64,000 nt of DNA from JAWKOK01 sp963765875 (GTDB lineage Bacteria > Chloroflexota > Anaerolineae > Caldilineales > Caldilineaceae): contig CAVXYK010000021.1 of NCBI GenBank assembly GCA_963765875.1, positions 124,001-188,000 on the forward strand, written 5' to 3'. This document shows, one piece after another, positions 45,998 to 55,742 of the stretch. How positions within the stretch are numbered: position 1 is the first letter of the stretch; each line of letters starts with the position of its first letter. The position numbers and the translations under genes are program-made. Under the pieces are notes generated by a model. It made no database searches. It saw nothing but the letters and a program-made list of their open reading frames with translations, and was not told where the DNA came from.

Positions 45998-48298
45998 ATG
46001 CTCAACAATGTTCGATTTTTCAGGGCAAGGAGAAGCTTGCATGGCGGGGCGTTGATTGTGGCCCTGGTGGCGGCGATATGGCTCGCTTCGACGGGCACAG
46101 CGTCGGCGCAGGCGGTTGATGTGCAATCGCCCGATGCCCCGGCAGCCGTCACCATCACGGTGGACACGACTGAGGACTTGGCGGACAGTTCCAATTTCTC
46201 CAAGCATACCTGCGGGTTCACCAGTGGCGCCTTCTTCTTTCCGGCAGGGGATGGAAAATGCACCTTGCGCCGAGCGATTGTGGAAGCCGGCGCGCGGCCA
46301 GATGCCGATCGACCCATCTCAATCCGGTTCAATATTCCCACAACCGATCCAAATTATGATGCTGGCCTGGAAGTCTGGGAAGTGCAGGTCGATCAATCGC
46401 ACGAGTGGGAATTGGATCGCCGTTTCATCGTCGATGACGGCGGGCAGGTGACCATTGATGGCAATACGCAGCCGGGTGGACGTTCCGATGGTCCCAAAAT
46501 AATGGTGAACACGAACCGGGACAATTCGCCGATCTTCGGCCGTTCACTGGAAGTGCGTACTTCCAACAACACCATCCGCAACCTGGGCTTCATCGGCGGC
46601 GGACAGATCATTCTGTACGAAGGCGGCAACACAGTAGAAAATGTCTGGATGGGTCTGACCGCCGACGGTAGCGGCCTCGCTTTGGCCTCCGATGCATCGT
46701 CACAGGCTGAGCGATCCATGGCTCGAGGCGGCATCATCATGCCCAACGAAAAATCTGACAATAACACGATTCAGAACAACTACATTATCGGCGCCAACGA
46801 GCGGGCAATTCGCATCCTCGGTGGCGACGACAATGTGATTCAGGATAACTACATTGGCATGAACGCCGACGGTTTAGTGCCGGCTCCGTTTGATAAAGGC
46901 ATTGATTGCTTCCGCGGGGTGAATTACGATTCCAGTCTGTGGTATGGCGGGCGCGGCATCCAAGTAGCCGGCACCAACAACACGGTCATCAACAACCGGC
47001 TGGCCGGGTTGCACGCGACGCAGTCAACAAACGATACACCGCCGATTGCCTTCGAAATCTCCGGGGAAGGCCATACAGTGACGGGAAACATTATTGGCCG
47101 TGATGTCGCCGGCAAGGATGTCGGCGTGTGCGGTCAGGGGATTTTGCTTCAGGGCACGGAGAACCTGGTAGAACTCAATACGATTGTTCACAGTCGGAAC
47201 GGTTTCGAGCCGAACGATGACGGTACTGACAAAGACTCGGCGATTCTAACCCAGAGCTTCGCCCAAGGCGGCAATCAATGGCTTACCGTGCGCAAGAATG
47301 TGGTGATTGATGCAGGCAAGGCGACGCATCCGGACCACGTCTATCGCTTCGTGTCGCCGGGCGTGCCGATTGAAATTCGTGAGTTCAATCCGGCTAAGGT
47401 GACCGGCATCAACGGCACCGCTGTGAGCGGGACGCGAGGAGACGATGAGGTCCTGCCGGACAAGACCGTCATTTCCGCAGCCTGTCCCAACTGCGAGATC
47501 TATCTGTATGCGGATGATTTGGACGAGCGTATCGAGGCCCATGAGTTCCTAGGTCAAGCCACCGCCGATGCCAGCGGTGACTGGACGGCTACTCTCTCCC
47601 GCCCCCTAACCGCCGATGAAGGGCTGCGCACCCAGAGTATGGCCAACGCCAAAGGCGTCATCCACTTTTATGGTGCCGGCACGAGCAGCAAGCTGTCGGA
47701 CATTCTCTATTCTCCGCTCAAGAGCGTCAAGATTGACGGTCCGACGACTGGCGAAACCGGCGTCGACTTGAAGTTTAACCTCACTGTATTGCCGGTAACG
47801 ACTGAAAAGGCCTACAGCTATACCATTGAGGCCACTGATCTAGCGCCGTTTACCTTTGCGGATGACAGCACGACCACGCGTGACCTAACCTGGACGAAGC
47901 CCGGAACCAAAACGGTCACCGTGACTGCAACTAACGGTATTAACACCGTTCAGGCGACGCACGAGGTTGAGATCACGCAGAAGATCAGTAGCGTCAATAT
48001 CGGCGGCCCAACCTCGGGTACGACCGGGAACGAGTTGCAATTCACCATTGATGTTCTGCCGGAGCAGACCGGAGATGCCTATACCTACAAAATAGAGGCA
48101 ACTGACCAGACCACGATTAACGGCACCGGTGATAGTTCGGTCGGCTTCAAGTTCACGTGGGACAAGCCGGGGACTAAGACGATCACCATCATGGTGAGCA
48201 ATGGTTCCGACACTGCCACAAAGACCTATACGGTCGAGATCACAGGCGGCAGTTCTGGCGATGGGGTTAAGATCTACTTGCCATCGGTCACAAGGTAG
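45998..48298 (+). CDS. Secreted right-handed beta-helix protein with Ig-like repeats
   Basis: A 766-aa exported surface protein. A signal peptide ('GALIVALVAAIWLASTGTAS' then AQA) is followed by a CSLREA-like segment ('DGKCTLRRAIVEAG') and a parallel beta-helix of roughly residues 120-480 rich in 'NTIRNLGFIGGG', 'NNTIQNNYIIG' and 'DNVIQDNYIGMNADG' rungs. Two Ig/PKD-like domains follow ('VKIDGPTTGETGVDLKFNL' and 'VNIGGPTSGTTGNELQF'). The C-terminus is 'VKIYLPSVTR', a tail type common to exported Chloroflexi proteins that may be a sorting signal. ATG 45998 was preferred over 45992 because AAGGAG is 7 bp upstream. A glycan-binding or adhesive role is likely. Confidence 0.87.
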   Translation: MLNNVRFFRARRSLHGGALIVALVAAIWLASTGTASAQAVDVQSPDAPAAVTITVDTTEDLADSSNFSKHTCGFTSGAFFFPAGDGKCTLRRAIVEAGARPDADRPISIRFNIPTTDPNYDAGLEVWEVQVDQSHEWELDRRFIVDDGGQVTIDGNTQPGGRSDGPKIMVNTNRDNSPIFGRSLEVRTSNNTIRNLGFIGGGQIILYEGGNTVENVWMGLTADGSGLALASDASSQAERSMARGGIIMPNEKSDNNTIQNNYIIGANERAIRILGGDDNVIQDNYIGMNADGLVPAPFDKGIDCFRGVNYDSSLWYGGRGIQVAGTNNTVINNRLAGLHATQSTNDTPPIAFEISGEGHTVTGNIIGRDVAGKDVGVCGQGILLQGTENLVELNTIVHSRNGFEPNDDGTDKDSAILTQSFAQGGNQWLTVRKNVVIDAGKATHPDHVYRFVSPGVPIEIREFNPAKVTGINGTAVSGTRGDDEVLPDKTVISAACPNCEIYLYADDLDERIEAHEFLGQATADASGDWTATLSRPLTADEGLRTQSMANAKGVIHFYGAGTSSKLSDILYSPLKSVKIDGPTTGETGVDLKFNLTVLPVTTEKAYSYTIEATDLAPFTFADDSTTTRDLTWTKPGTKTVTVTATNGINTVQATHEVEITQKISSVNIGGPTSGTTGNELQFTIDVLPEQTGDAYTYKIEATDQTTINGTGDSSVGFKFTWDKPGTKTITIMVSNGSDTATKTYTVEITGGSSGDGVKIYLPSVTR

Positions 48299-48349
48299 CG
48301 GCTGATTGTAGTGACAGGTCTCAGACCTGTCCTCAAGCTGATAGAAAAA

Positions 48350-48392
48350 AAACAGGTTCGGACACCGCATGAGACGGTATCCGGACCTGTTT
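48350..48392 (+). terminator. Terminator-like hairpin after the beta-helix gene
   Basis: AAACAGGTTCGGACACCG pairs with CGGTATCCGGACCTGTTT. Flanked by two copies of a short palindrome, GACAGGTCTCAGACCTGTC (48313-48331) and a variant near 48412-48430. Confidence 0.65.
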
Positions 48393-48455
48393 AGTCTGAA
48401 CGTGGAACCTGCGACAGGTCTCAGACCTATCGCTATGAGCGTATGTTATTATCAG

Positions 48456-50346
48456 CTAGTCGCCGTATTCTAGGACGGCGGTCTCGCCATCTGCAACCGG
48501 CGCCGTCCCGTTGGTGCTGATTTTTTCATCGGTCAATTCACCGAACGGATCGTACTCGATTTCCAGCTCCTTGCGGAACTGCTGGGTGTAGAGTCGATAG
48601 TAGTGACCCTCCATCTCCAACAGCTCGGCATGGGTGCCCATCTCCGCGATGCGGCCCTTTTCGATGACCAGAATACGGTCAGCGTTGCGGATGGTCGAGA
48701 GGCGATGGGCGATGACGAAACTGGTTCGTCCCTCCATCAGCGTCTCCATGCCCTGCTGGATCAGCGCCTCGGTCAGCGTGTCAACCGAACTGGTCGCCTC
48801 ATCCATGATGAAGATGTCCGGCTGGGCCAACACGGCACGGGCCAGGCTGAGCAACTGCTTCTGCCCCACCGAGAGCAGATTGCCGCCCTCGCCGACCTCG
48901 GCATCGTAGCCCTCGTCCAACTCCATGATGAACTCGTGGGCCCCGACCATGCGTGTCGCCTCTTCGATCTCTGCGTCCGTCGCATCGAGCCGCCCATAGC
49001 GCAGGTTCTCGCCGAATGGTGCCGGAGAAGAGATGCGGCGTCTGCAACACCATACCGATTCTCGACTGAATCGCGTGTTGGGTGAAGTCGGTGTAGTCCT
49101 CGCCGCCGATGGTGATGCAACCGGCGGTTGGCTCGTAGAAGCGGCAGACCAGATTGACGATGGTCGACTTGCCGCCTCCTGTGGGACCGACCAAGGCGAT
49201 GGTCTCACCCCGGCCCACGGTCAGGCTGAAGCCGGCCAATACGGGCTTGTCTGCTTCGTAGGCGAAGTCGACATGGTCAAAGACGATCTCTCCCTGCATC
49301 GTGCCCGGATCGAAAGCGCCCGGTTTGTCGACGATATCGGGCTCAGAGTCGAGCAACGAGTAGATGCGCTCGCCGGAAGCGATGGCCAACTGCATGCCCG
49401 CATAGACACGGGCCATTTCGTTGATCGGCCAGAGCATGAAGGTGATGTACGAGATGAACGCCTGGATGCCGCCGACGGTCATGGTGTCTGAACCAGTGTT
49501 GGCCTGGACGCCGCTGTACAGAATGACGGCTCCGACAGCAAAGGCTGCGATCAGCTGGACTGTCGGCAGGAATAGGGCCGATAGCCAGGCTGCTCGATAG
49601 CCCGCCTCGTACATCTCGCCGGTCAGTTCCTGGAATTCCTCTTGGTTGGCCCTCTCGCGTCGCAGCGCCTTAATGACCCGGACACCCGTGATCGTCTCGT
49701 TGTAATGCCCCGTGATCTTGGAATTGACCCGACGCACGTCACGATACTGGACCAGGATGCGCTTCTTGAACTCGGCCGCCACCACGACGATGATCGGAAT
49801 GATCACGCCGACAATCAGGGTCAACTGGGGGCTGATCATCCACATGAAGAACATGGATGTCGCGATATTGGCGATGGCCCACGTCACATCGAGCATGCCC
49901 CAGGTCACCAGCTCGGCCACACGGTCCGTGTCCGATGTCACGCGTGAGATTATCCAACCCACCGGCGTCTTGTTGTAGTAGCCCAGCGACAGGCTCTGCA
50001 AGCGGGTGAACATACTCTCGCGCAGGTCGAAGCGTACCTTTTCGCCCAGAATGCCGGTCATGTAGATGAAACCGAAGACGCTGACGGCTTGCACCAGAAT
50101 CAGCGACGCGTATTGGGCCAGAATGGCTGCCGCTGCGGCCGTGTCCTTGGCCACGATGCCTTCATCGATGAGGCGCTTGGTCAGATACGTGAAGTAGGAG
50201 TCAACCATCGACACGACGATGATGAGCGAGAGAAAGCCCACCACCCACGGCCAATGCGGCTTCAACTGACCGGCAATGCGGCGCAGCGTCGCTCCATTGA
50301 ATTGAGTTGTGAATTCTTCTTCTTCGTAGAAATCATGCTCGGACAC
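48456..50346 (-). CDS. ABC exporter subunit B (TMD-NBD), one frameshift
   Basis: Second half-transporter of a heterodimeric type IV exporter; joined length about 630 aa. It has a six-helix membrane domain (~35-320), then an ATPase with Walker A 'LVGPTGGGKSTIVNL' and Walker B 'IFIMDEATSSVD'. The signature reads LSVGQ instead of LSGGQ. Start is GTG 50346, with GAGGAGG 9 bp upstream; it overlaps the preceding subunit gene by 14 bp. The frame shifts near 49010-49016 between 'HLFSGTIR' and 'ENLRYGRLDATDAEIEE', where one extra base in CGGCGAG is enough. The altered signature pairs with the altered Walker B of the partner to give one degenerate ATP site, as in known heterodimeric exporters. Confidence 0.87.
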
Positions 50347-52168
50347 GATTGAGTTCCTCCTCAAGTTCGGATTCTATCCGTGTCTGCGCTCGGTAAATTC
50401 GCTGGTACATGCCCGGCTCGCGCATCAGTTCGTCATGCGAGCCGCTCTGGACAATCCGGCCATGTTCCAACACCAGGATCTTGTCAGCTGCCATCAGGCT
50501 CTGGATGCGATGGGCAATGACAAAGGTCGTCCGACCTTCCATCAGCCGCTCCAGCGCTTGACGGATCATCGCTTCGGTCTCGGTGTCGACGGCGGATGTC
50601 GAGTCGTCCAGAATGAGAATGCCCGGATCCTTGAGCAACGTACGCGCAATGGCCACACGCTGCTTCTGTCCGCCTGAGAGCGTCACGCCGCGCTCGCCCA
50701 CTAGCGTGTTATAGCCATCAGGAAAGACATCCATGATCACGTCGTGGATGGCCGCAGCACGGGCCGCGGCCTCGATCTCCTCGTCGCTCACGTCGCGGCC
50801 AACGCTGAAGCGGATGTTGTCGCGAATTGAGCGTGAGAAGAGGAACGGTTCCTGTTCCACGATGCCGATATTGTGACGCAGGAAGGCCGGCGGATACTCG
50901 GTCAACTCCTGTCCGTCGAGCGTGATGTGGCCACCGCTGTATTCGTAGAAGCGGGGCAGCAGATTGACCAGCGATGTCTTGCCGGAGCCGGTTGCGCCCA
51001 GCAGTGCAATGCGCTCACCCGGCTCAGCCTCGAAGCTGATGTCGTGCAACACGGGATCGTCGGTGCCCTCGTATGTGAAGTCGACGCCTTCGAAGGCGAC
51101 TGCGCCCTTGATGTCTTCCGGTGCAATGAAGTCACTGTACGCGGTCACCTCGCGCTCCTCGGCGACGACCTTGGAGACGCGCTTGAACGAGACCAGGCCG
51201 GTCGACATCTGAATGATCAGGCGGCCCAGGTTGCGGATGGGCCAGATCAGCCAGATGATCATGCCGGAGTAGGCCATGTAGGTGCCGACGGTGATGGCGC
51301 CGTTGATGGCCATCATTGCGCCGACGGCAAAGCCGAGCACCATCTGCAAACCGCACAGCGTGTCCGAGATGGGCCAGTAGAGCGAGTGCATCCAGAGCAG
51401 CCGGCGTCCAAGCCGATACTTCTCCTGGTTCACGCCCTGGAACTTCTCTTCCTCGTATTCCTGGCGGGCAAATGCTTTGACCACGCGTACGCCGCTCAGG
51501 TTCTGCTCAAGCGTGCTGGAGAGCACAGCCTCCTGCTCCTGATAGGCTTCGTAGCGGGTCGAGACCTTCTTGAAGAAAAAGACCGACATGACCAGCACAA
51601 AGGGAATGACAACCACGGAGATCAGTGCCAACTGCCAGCTGATCAGAAAGATCGCTGTGAAGTTCACAACAAAGAGCATGAGGATGCGACCGCTCTCTAT
51701 TGCCTGATCGGCAAAGAAGCGGCGTAGTGCATCAACGTCGGACGTAGCGCGCTGGATCAGTTCACCGGTCTGGTTGTTGTCGTGGTAGGTGAAGCTGAGC
51801 CGTTGGATCTGGTCATGCAGATAGTCGCGTACGCGCTGGGTGATGCCTTCAGAGGTGCTGGCAGCCAAGCGCCCGCTTGAAAAGGTGAAAATTCCTTGAA
51901 CGACGGCCAGCCCGACAAAGCCCAAAACGATGAGCCATAGGCCGTACTGTCGCTCGCCCTCGCCCAGGTACGCGTCGACGAAGTAGGCGAGCAGTAGAAA
52001 TGTTGATGTGCGCGCGATGGTGGCCAGTCCCAAACTGATTGCCGCGCCTAGGTATCGCAGACGGTAGCCCTTCATCAGGAGCCAAAGACCGCGGAAACGA
52101 TTTTCTGTCACCGTCTCCTTCATGTCGTAGGGCATCTGTTGTTTTGGCGGGATTGCTGTAATCGCCAT
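50333..52168 (-). CDS. ABC exporter subunit A (TMD-NBD) with degenerate Walker B
   Basis: A 611-aa half-transporter, first gene of the exporter pair. Six membrane helices span ~30-330; the ATPase shows Walker A 'LLGATGSGKTSLVNLL', signature 'VTLSGGQKQRVAIARTLL' and Walker B 'ILILDDSTSAVDTETEAM'. The catalytic Glu after Walker B is Asp (LDDS), the hallmark of the degenerate site in heterodimeric exporters such as TM287/288 or BmrCD. Such pumps export drugs, lipids or peptides; the cargo is unknown. It is translated directly into the next subunit gene. Confidence 0.94.
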   Translation of the reverse strand: MAITAIPPKQQMPYDMKETVTENRFRGLWLLMKGYRLRYLGAAISLGLATIARTSTFLLLAYFVDAYLGEGERQYGLWLIVLGFVGLAVVQGIFTFSSGRLAASTSEGITQRVRDYLHDQIQRLSFTYHDNNQTGELIQRATSDVDALRRFFADQAIESGRILMLFVVNFTAIFLISWQLALISVVVIPFVLVMSVFFFKKVSTRYEAYQEQEAVLSSTLEQNLSGVRVVKAFARQEYEEEKFQGVNQEKYRLGRRLLWMHSLYWPISDTLCGLQMVLGFAVGAMMAINGAITVGTYMAYSGMIIWLIWPIRNLGRLIIQMSTGLVSFKRVSKVVAEEREVTAYSDFIAPEDIKGAVAFEGVDFTYEGTDDPVLHDISFEAEPGERIALLGATGSGKTSLVNLLPRFYEYSGGHITLDGQELTEYPPAFLRHNIGIVEQEPFLFSRSIRDNIRFSVGRDVSDEEIEAAARAAAIHDVIMDVFPDGYNTLVGERGVTLSGGQKQRVAIARTLLKDPGILILDDSTSAVDTETEAMIRQALERLMEGRTTFVIAHRIQSLMAADKILVLEHGRIVQSGSHDELMREPGMYQRIYRAQTRIESELEEELNRVRA

Positions 52169-52365
52169 GATACTGTTTTCCTCAGAGTTACGGATAGAGT
52201 TTCATTCTCTGATGGTTTGCCCGGATCCACTCGTCTGGTCGACATCACATGATGGGACGGTTTTCTTACCCGCCGAACCATGTCGGCCATGAGTGGCGGG
52301 TAAGGAAACCCGCCCTACGCGAAATCCTGCAAAACCATTCTGTTAAGCCTTCATCAATCCCCGGC

Positions 52366-52512
52366 CAGCAGCTTGTCGGAGAGAAGCAGAATAGAACGCT
52401 GATCATGCGGATCTGGCTGATATTCGCGGATAAATACGGGAATAATCCGGTCTTTTTCCGCCATATCCGCTCAATCCGCGTCCGATTTCGTGTCTCTCCG
52501 ACAGACTGCTAG
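52366..52512. mobile_element. TA-type MITE, copy 1
   Basis: Starts AGCAGCTTGTCGGAGAGA and ends TCTCTCCGACAGACTGCTAG. It is a near-perfect inverted copy of 54716-54857 (only about four mismatches), so both are recent. Internal text 'GCGGATCTGGCTGATATTCG' also has palindromic halves. Confidence 0.85.
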
Positions 52513-52660
52513 GTTTGGTGCTGCCATCGATTGATCTGTTCCCCAACGGCGGTCAGCCGCTCTTCCCTCTTGGTTCAGACGATCCTGTGTCAAGTTGATG
52601 CACGCTGCCCCTCCTTGGTCGTTCAAACGTTGTCCGTCCAATCACCGATATTCCGGCAAT

Positions 52661-52696
52661 AAAAAAGCGTAGGCATTGAACTCAATGCCTACGCTT
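52661..52696 (-). terminator. Minus-strand terminator, distal
   Basis: Perfect 15-bp stem AAGCGTAGGCATTGA/TCAATGCCTACGCTT followed by a T6 tract on the minus strand. Confidence 0.85.
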
Positions 52697-52748
52697 GGTG
52701 TCATCGTGTCCCGGCAGGTCGCTCAAAGACCGGCATGGGCGCACAAAC

Positions 52749-52782
52749 AAAAAAGCCGCAGGCATCGAGGATGCGCTGCGGC
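52749..52782 (-). terminator. Minus-strand terminator, proximal
   Basis: Stem GCCGCAGCGCATC/GATGCCTGCGGC (one bulge) followed by TTTTTT on the minus strand. Confidence 0.8.
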
Positions 52783-53128
52783 CTATGGTTCTAGCTACAA
52801 TTGCTAACCAGCGGCAGACGCACCTCTCCCAGAGTCAAATCCAGCATATCCGATAAACATGCGGATACTCTTATGGTTAACCACAGATGCGTCTCCTAAA
52901 AATCGAACTGGTTCGTTACGTCTTGCGTGTCTCACAATTGACTCGCACAGATTGCTTCCAATTTGTGCGGAAGACCGTATGCAACTTTAGCATACGCATG
53001 GACCCTTGTCAAGGGTCTTTTCAAGATTTTGACTTTCCTCGTCTGATGTCGAACGGCGAGGTGACGGCCACTGGCACATGAAAGCTTGTCGTTGGCAATC
53101 GTTATGCCAGTGGCTGCCGCCTCGAGAA

Positions 53129-54529
53129 TTATATCCCGGTCTCGGCAATGATCCGCCCGGACTCGACTGCGGCGACCAGTGAATCGTAGTCCTTCTCCGT
53201 CTGATCGGCGTAGGCGATGGCAAACTTGGTCATGGCCTTGGCAAATGTGTCGTTCTTGCCAATGTAGCCGGCAATGGCCGACGAATCGCCTGTGCGTGCA
53301 TGGGCCCGGGCTAGGCACCACGTGCAGAGGTTGATGTAGGTTTCGAAGTCGCCAGCGTCCATCTTTTCGATGTCGGCTGAGCCCTTCATGTCTTTGAGTT
53401 GTCGCCAGTAGAAGTTGCGATACGTCTGGTCGCTCTTATGCCAACCCAGGAACATGTCGCTGTTGGCCTGCATCAGCCGCTGTGCAGTGACGACCCGTTC
53501 CGCCGGCTCTCTCTGCGCCGTTCTGGGATGGTAGGCCTCCAGAACCGAGGGTCCGGCTTCCTTTAGCTGAAGTATGATGGCATCATCTTCGTCTCGCGCT
53601 TCCAGCAACAGGATCACACAACGGGTCCCTACGCTGCCCACGCCGCCCACGCGCAGTGCGCCATCGATGATGTGGTAACGCTCCAGCAGGACGCGCCGAT
53701 CATCTGAAAGGCTATCCAAGTACTGGGACCAGGCATCTTCAATGCCCTCCTGTGCCAGTCTTTTTGCTTCTTCTTCGCCGGCAATCTCTATGTTACGTGC
53801 CTGTTCTCTAAAGGGTACGACCAGCGGGGGATCGGCGATGATTCTGCGCCGGCCATCCTCTACGACCGTGAGCTTGTCCAGTGTCTGTTTCTGGGTTCTT
53901 CTGCGCGCCTTCGCGATCATCCTTTCTGCGCCTTTGATTCCCCGCTTGGAAGAGGCCTCGTCGAAGACGAACTGCACGGCCTCGGCATCCACATGGTAGT
54001 ACCACATGTCCAATGTTGAAACGGAAGCAAAAAGATCCATCGCCTCTCCATAGACTGTGACGACCTTTTGGACCATGCGTCGGCACGCCTTCTCGCTGTA
54101 ACCGTTGCCACGGCCGGCCACGACCACGCTGGCGATCAGCCGTTTGAGATCCCATTCCCAGTGACCGAGATAGGCTTCGTCAAAATCGTTCATGTCGAAG
54201 ACCAGCTTGCGCTCAGGGGTTGCAAAGATTCCGAAATTAGATATGTGCGCGTCGCCGCAGATCATTGTGTCAATGCCTGAATCGGGTGTGTCCGACAGAT
54301 CGGAGGCCATGACAATGGCTGAACCCCTCAGAAACGCAAACGGTGACTCCAGCATGCGTCCATACTTGATGGGGATCAAATGTTGAAGCCGATCCTTGTC
54401 CTGCTCTTGAAGTAGGTCGAGTGGGTCTCGACGGTCTGTCGCTGGTGCCCAATTACCATGACTGGAGCGAGGCACTTGTTTTCTTCGATCCTTGCCAATT
54501 TTCTGATGCTTGGAACGATGATTGTCCAT
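53129..54529 (-). CDS. DUF2252 family protein
   Basis: A 466-aa protein matching DUF2252, a family distantly related to kinase-like/aminoglycoside phosphotransferase folds. Landmarks: 'FAFLRGSAIVMASDLS', 'ICGDAHISNFGIFATPERKL', 'FDMNDFDEAYLGHWEWDLKR' (acidic cluster resembling a catalytic/metal site), 'GRGNGYSEKACRRMV' and 'RVGGVGSVGTRCVILLLEA'. The biochemical function of the family is unknown to me. The gene is bracketed by two inverted TA-type MITEs (52366-52512 and 54716-54857) and its start overlaps the tail of a broken small gene. Confidence 0.92.
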   Translation of the reverse strand: MDNHRSKHQKIGKDRRKQVPRSSHGNWAPATDRRDPLDLLQEQDKDRLQHLIPIKYGRMLESPFAFLRGSAIVMASDLSDTPDSGIDTMICGDAHISNFGIFATPERKLVFDMNDFDEAYLGHWEWDLKRLIASVVVAGRGNGYSEKACRRMVQKVVTVYGEAMDLFASVSTLDMWYYHVDAEAVQFVFDEASSKRGIKGAERMIAKARRRTQKQTLDKLTVVEDGRRRIIADPPLVVPFREQARNIEIAGEEEAKRLAQEGIEDAWSQYLDSLSDDRRVLLERYHIIDGALRVGGVGSVGTRCVILLLEARDEDDAIILQLKEAGPSVLEAYHPRTAQREPAERVVTAQRLMQANSDMFLGWHKSDQTYRNFYWRQLKDMKGSADIEKMDAGDFETYINLCTWCLARAHARTGDSSAIAGYIGKNDTFAKAMTKFAIAYADQTEKDYDSLVAAVESGRIIAETGI

Positions 54530-54917
54530 AATAAATCCTTAGCTTCTGGGTGGCTGTTTCTTTGCTCGCCAGGTCTGGGTTTGAGTAGCGTTCTCTAGTC
54601 GACGAAAAGCTGAGTGAGGAACCAACTGGATCTAGCACGACAATGTCAAGTATGGCTTGAGTTACGGGCGTATTGTAGTACCATGTGCCGATCACGCCGG
54701 CAACGCAGACCTCTAGCAGTCTGTCGGAGAGACACGAAATAGAACGCGGATTGAGCGGATATGGCGGAAAAAGGCCGGATTATTCCTGTATTTATCCGCG
54801 AATATCAGCCAGATCCGCATGATCAGCGTTCTATTCTGCTTCTCTCCGACAAGCTGCTAGGACGATGACACTGATCACCATGCCGGCGTAGAGCAAAATC
54901 TTCTTGAATGTTCTCAC
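54453..54917 (-). pseudogene. Small membrane protein gene interrupted by a TA-type MITE
   Basis: GTG 54917 (GGAG 7 bp upstream) starts VRTFKKILLYAGMVISVIVL, a hydrophobic N-terminus, and then runs into the MITE, which ends translation after a few codons (AACRREAE). Beyond the MITE the same frame resumes as 'EVCVAGVIGTWYYNTPVTQA' and 'ILDIVVLDPVGSSLS'. Removing 54716-54857 plus one TA joins them in frame without loss, giving about 106 aa, one membrane helix and an external tail. The frame after 'SSLS' runs out of frame into the DUF2252 start, so the natural C-terminus is uncertain. Family not recognised. Confidence 0.7.
54716..54857. mobile_element. TA-type MITE, copy 2, inserted in a gene
   Basis: Flanked by TA on both sides (54714-54715 and 54858-54859), as expected for IS630/Tc1-mariner-type transposition. 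Terminal arms are GCAGTCTGTCGGAGAGA and TCTCTCCGACAAGCTGC. Inverted copy of 52366-52512. Confidence 0.87.
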
Positions 54918-54998
54918 TGCTGTTCTCCATGTGATGGGCTGAAGATGACAACCTGCCGACGATATGGCCTGAAAAAAATCAGCTTGCCGAAACGCAGC

Positions 54999-55742
54999 TT
55001 AACTTTGTTTGTTGGTAGCCTGAATTGCCGTATAGGTCAGGGTCTTCTGAGGCTCCGGCACGACTGCTTCTGCATTTTCGTGCACATTCGGAAAGTCTGC
55101 ATAGACACCGCGGCGGTCAGGCGGCAGGAGTTCGGCAATTGCATACATGATTCTGCTCGTTTCGCGTCGAGCTTCGGCGCTCTTGTGTGCGTCACCATGG
55201 AGTTGAAGCGGCTTGCCGAATTTCACCGTGATGGTTGGGCGTCCCCACTTGAGGATGCCGGTAAAGAGGTGCTGCCCGCCCAATGACATCACCGGGACGA
55301 CGGGAACGCCGGTTGCCATGGCGATGCGGGCAGCGCCAGTCTTGCCACGCCCCAGCTTCCCGTTACGGCTTCGAGTCCCTTCAGGGTAAATGCCAACCAC
55401 GCGCCCAGATTCCACGAGTGACACGGCCTGTTCCAGCGCTTCGAGGTCAAGCCGCGTCCGGTCAATTGGGAAGACACCGAATGTGGGAAAGAACCACGCT
55501 GCGATGGCGTTGATTTCGAAAAGATCTTTCTTTGCCATGTAATGGATCTGGCGTGGGCAGGCGAAGCCTTTGACAACTGTGTCCAGGCCGGCAAAATGGT
55601 TGGACGCCAGCAAGAAACCGCCGCTCAGCGGCACATTTTCAACGCCATCGATATGCAACTTGCATAAGAACGGGCGCAACAGCCAGGCAAACCACCACAT
55701 CAGTCTCCACTGAATTGAACCGTCAACCGGTGCTTTCGGCAT
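54999..55742 (-). CDS. plsC: 1-acyl-sn-glycerol-3-phosphate acyltransferase (PlsC-like)
   Basis: A 247-aa membrane-associated acyltransferase making phosphatidic acid from lysophosphatidic acid. The catalytic HX4D motif is 'LLASNHFAGLD', the glycerol-phosphate-binding motif is 'GIYPEGTRSRNGKLGRGKTG', with 'FPIDRTRLDLEAL' and 'VPVVPVMSLGG' between and after. An N-terminal hydrophobic helix ('LMWWFAWLLRPFLC') would hold it on the membrane. ATG 55742 has GCGAGG upstream; the frame to 55862 lies in non-coding-looking sequence. Confidence 0.92.
   Translation of the reverse strand: MPKAPVDGSIQWRLMWWFAWLLRPFLCKLHIDGVENVPLSGGFLLASNHFAGLDTVVKGFACPRQIHYMAKKDLFEINAIAAWFFPTFGVFPIDRTRLDLEALEQAVSLVESGRVVGIYPEGTRSRNGKLGRGKTGAARIAMATGVPVVPVMSLGGQHLFTGILKWGRPTITVKFGKPLQLHGDAHKSAEARRETSRIMYAIAELLPPDRRGVYADFPNVHENAEAVVPEPQKTLTYTAIQATNKQS

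Larger units (their letters stand above)
52513..53128. other. Long non-coding stretch downstream of the DUF2252 gene, possible small RNA
   Basis: No gene is seen on either strand. The minus strand contains two terminator-like hairpins with T6 tails about 85 nt apart and, upstream, possible pairings (GACGCATC near 52885 with GGTGCGTC near 52825). It may simply be a long 3' UTR or may include a stable RNA. Confidence 0.4.

Noticed and set aside
52366..54857. Composite transposon carrying DUF2252
   Set aside because: The flanking elements are non-coding and one has its own TA duplication inside a gene, so two independent insertions explain the layout; no outer target duplication was found.
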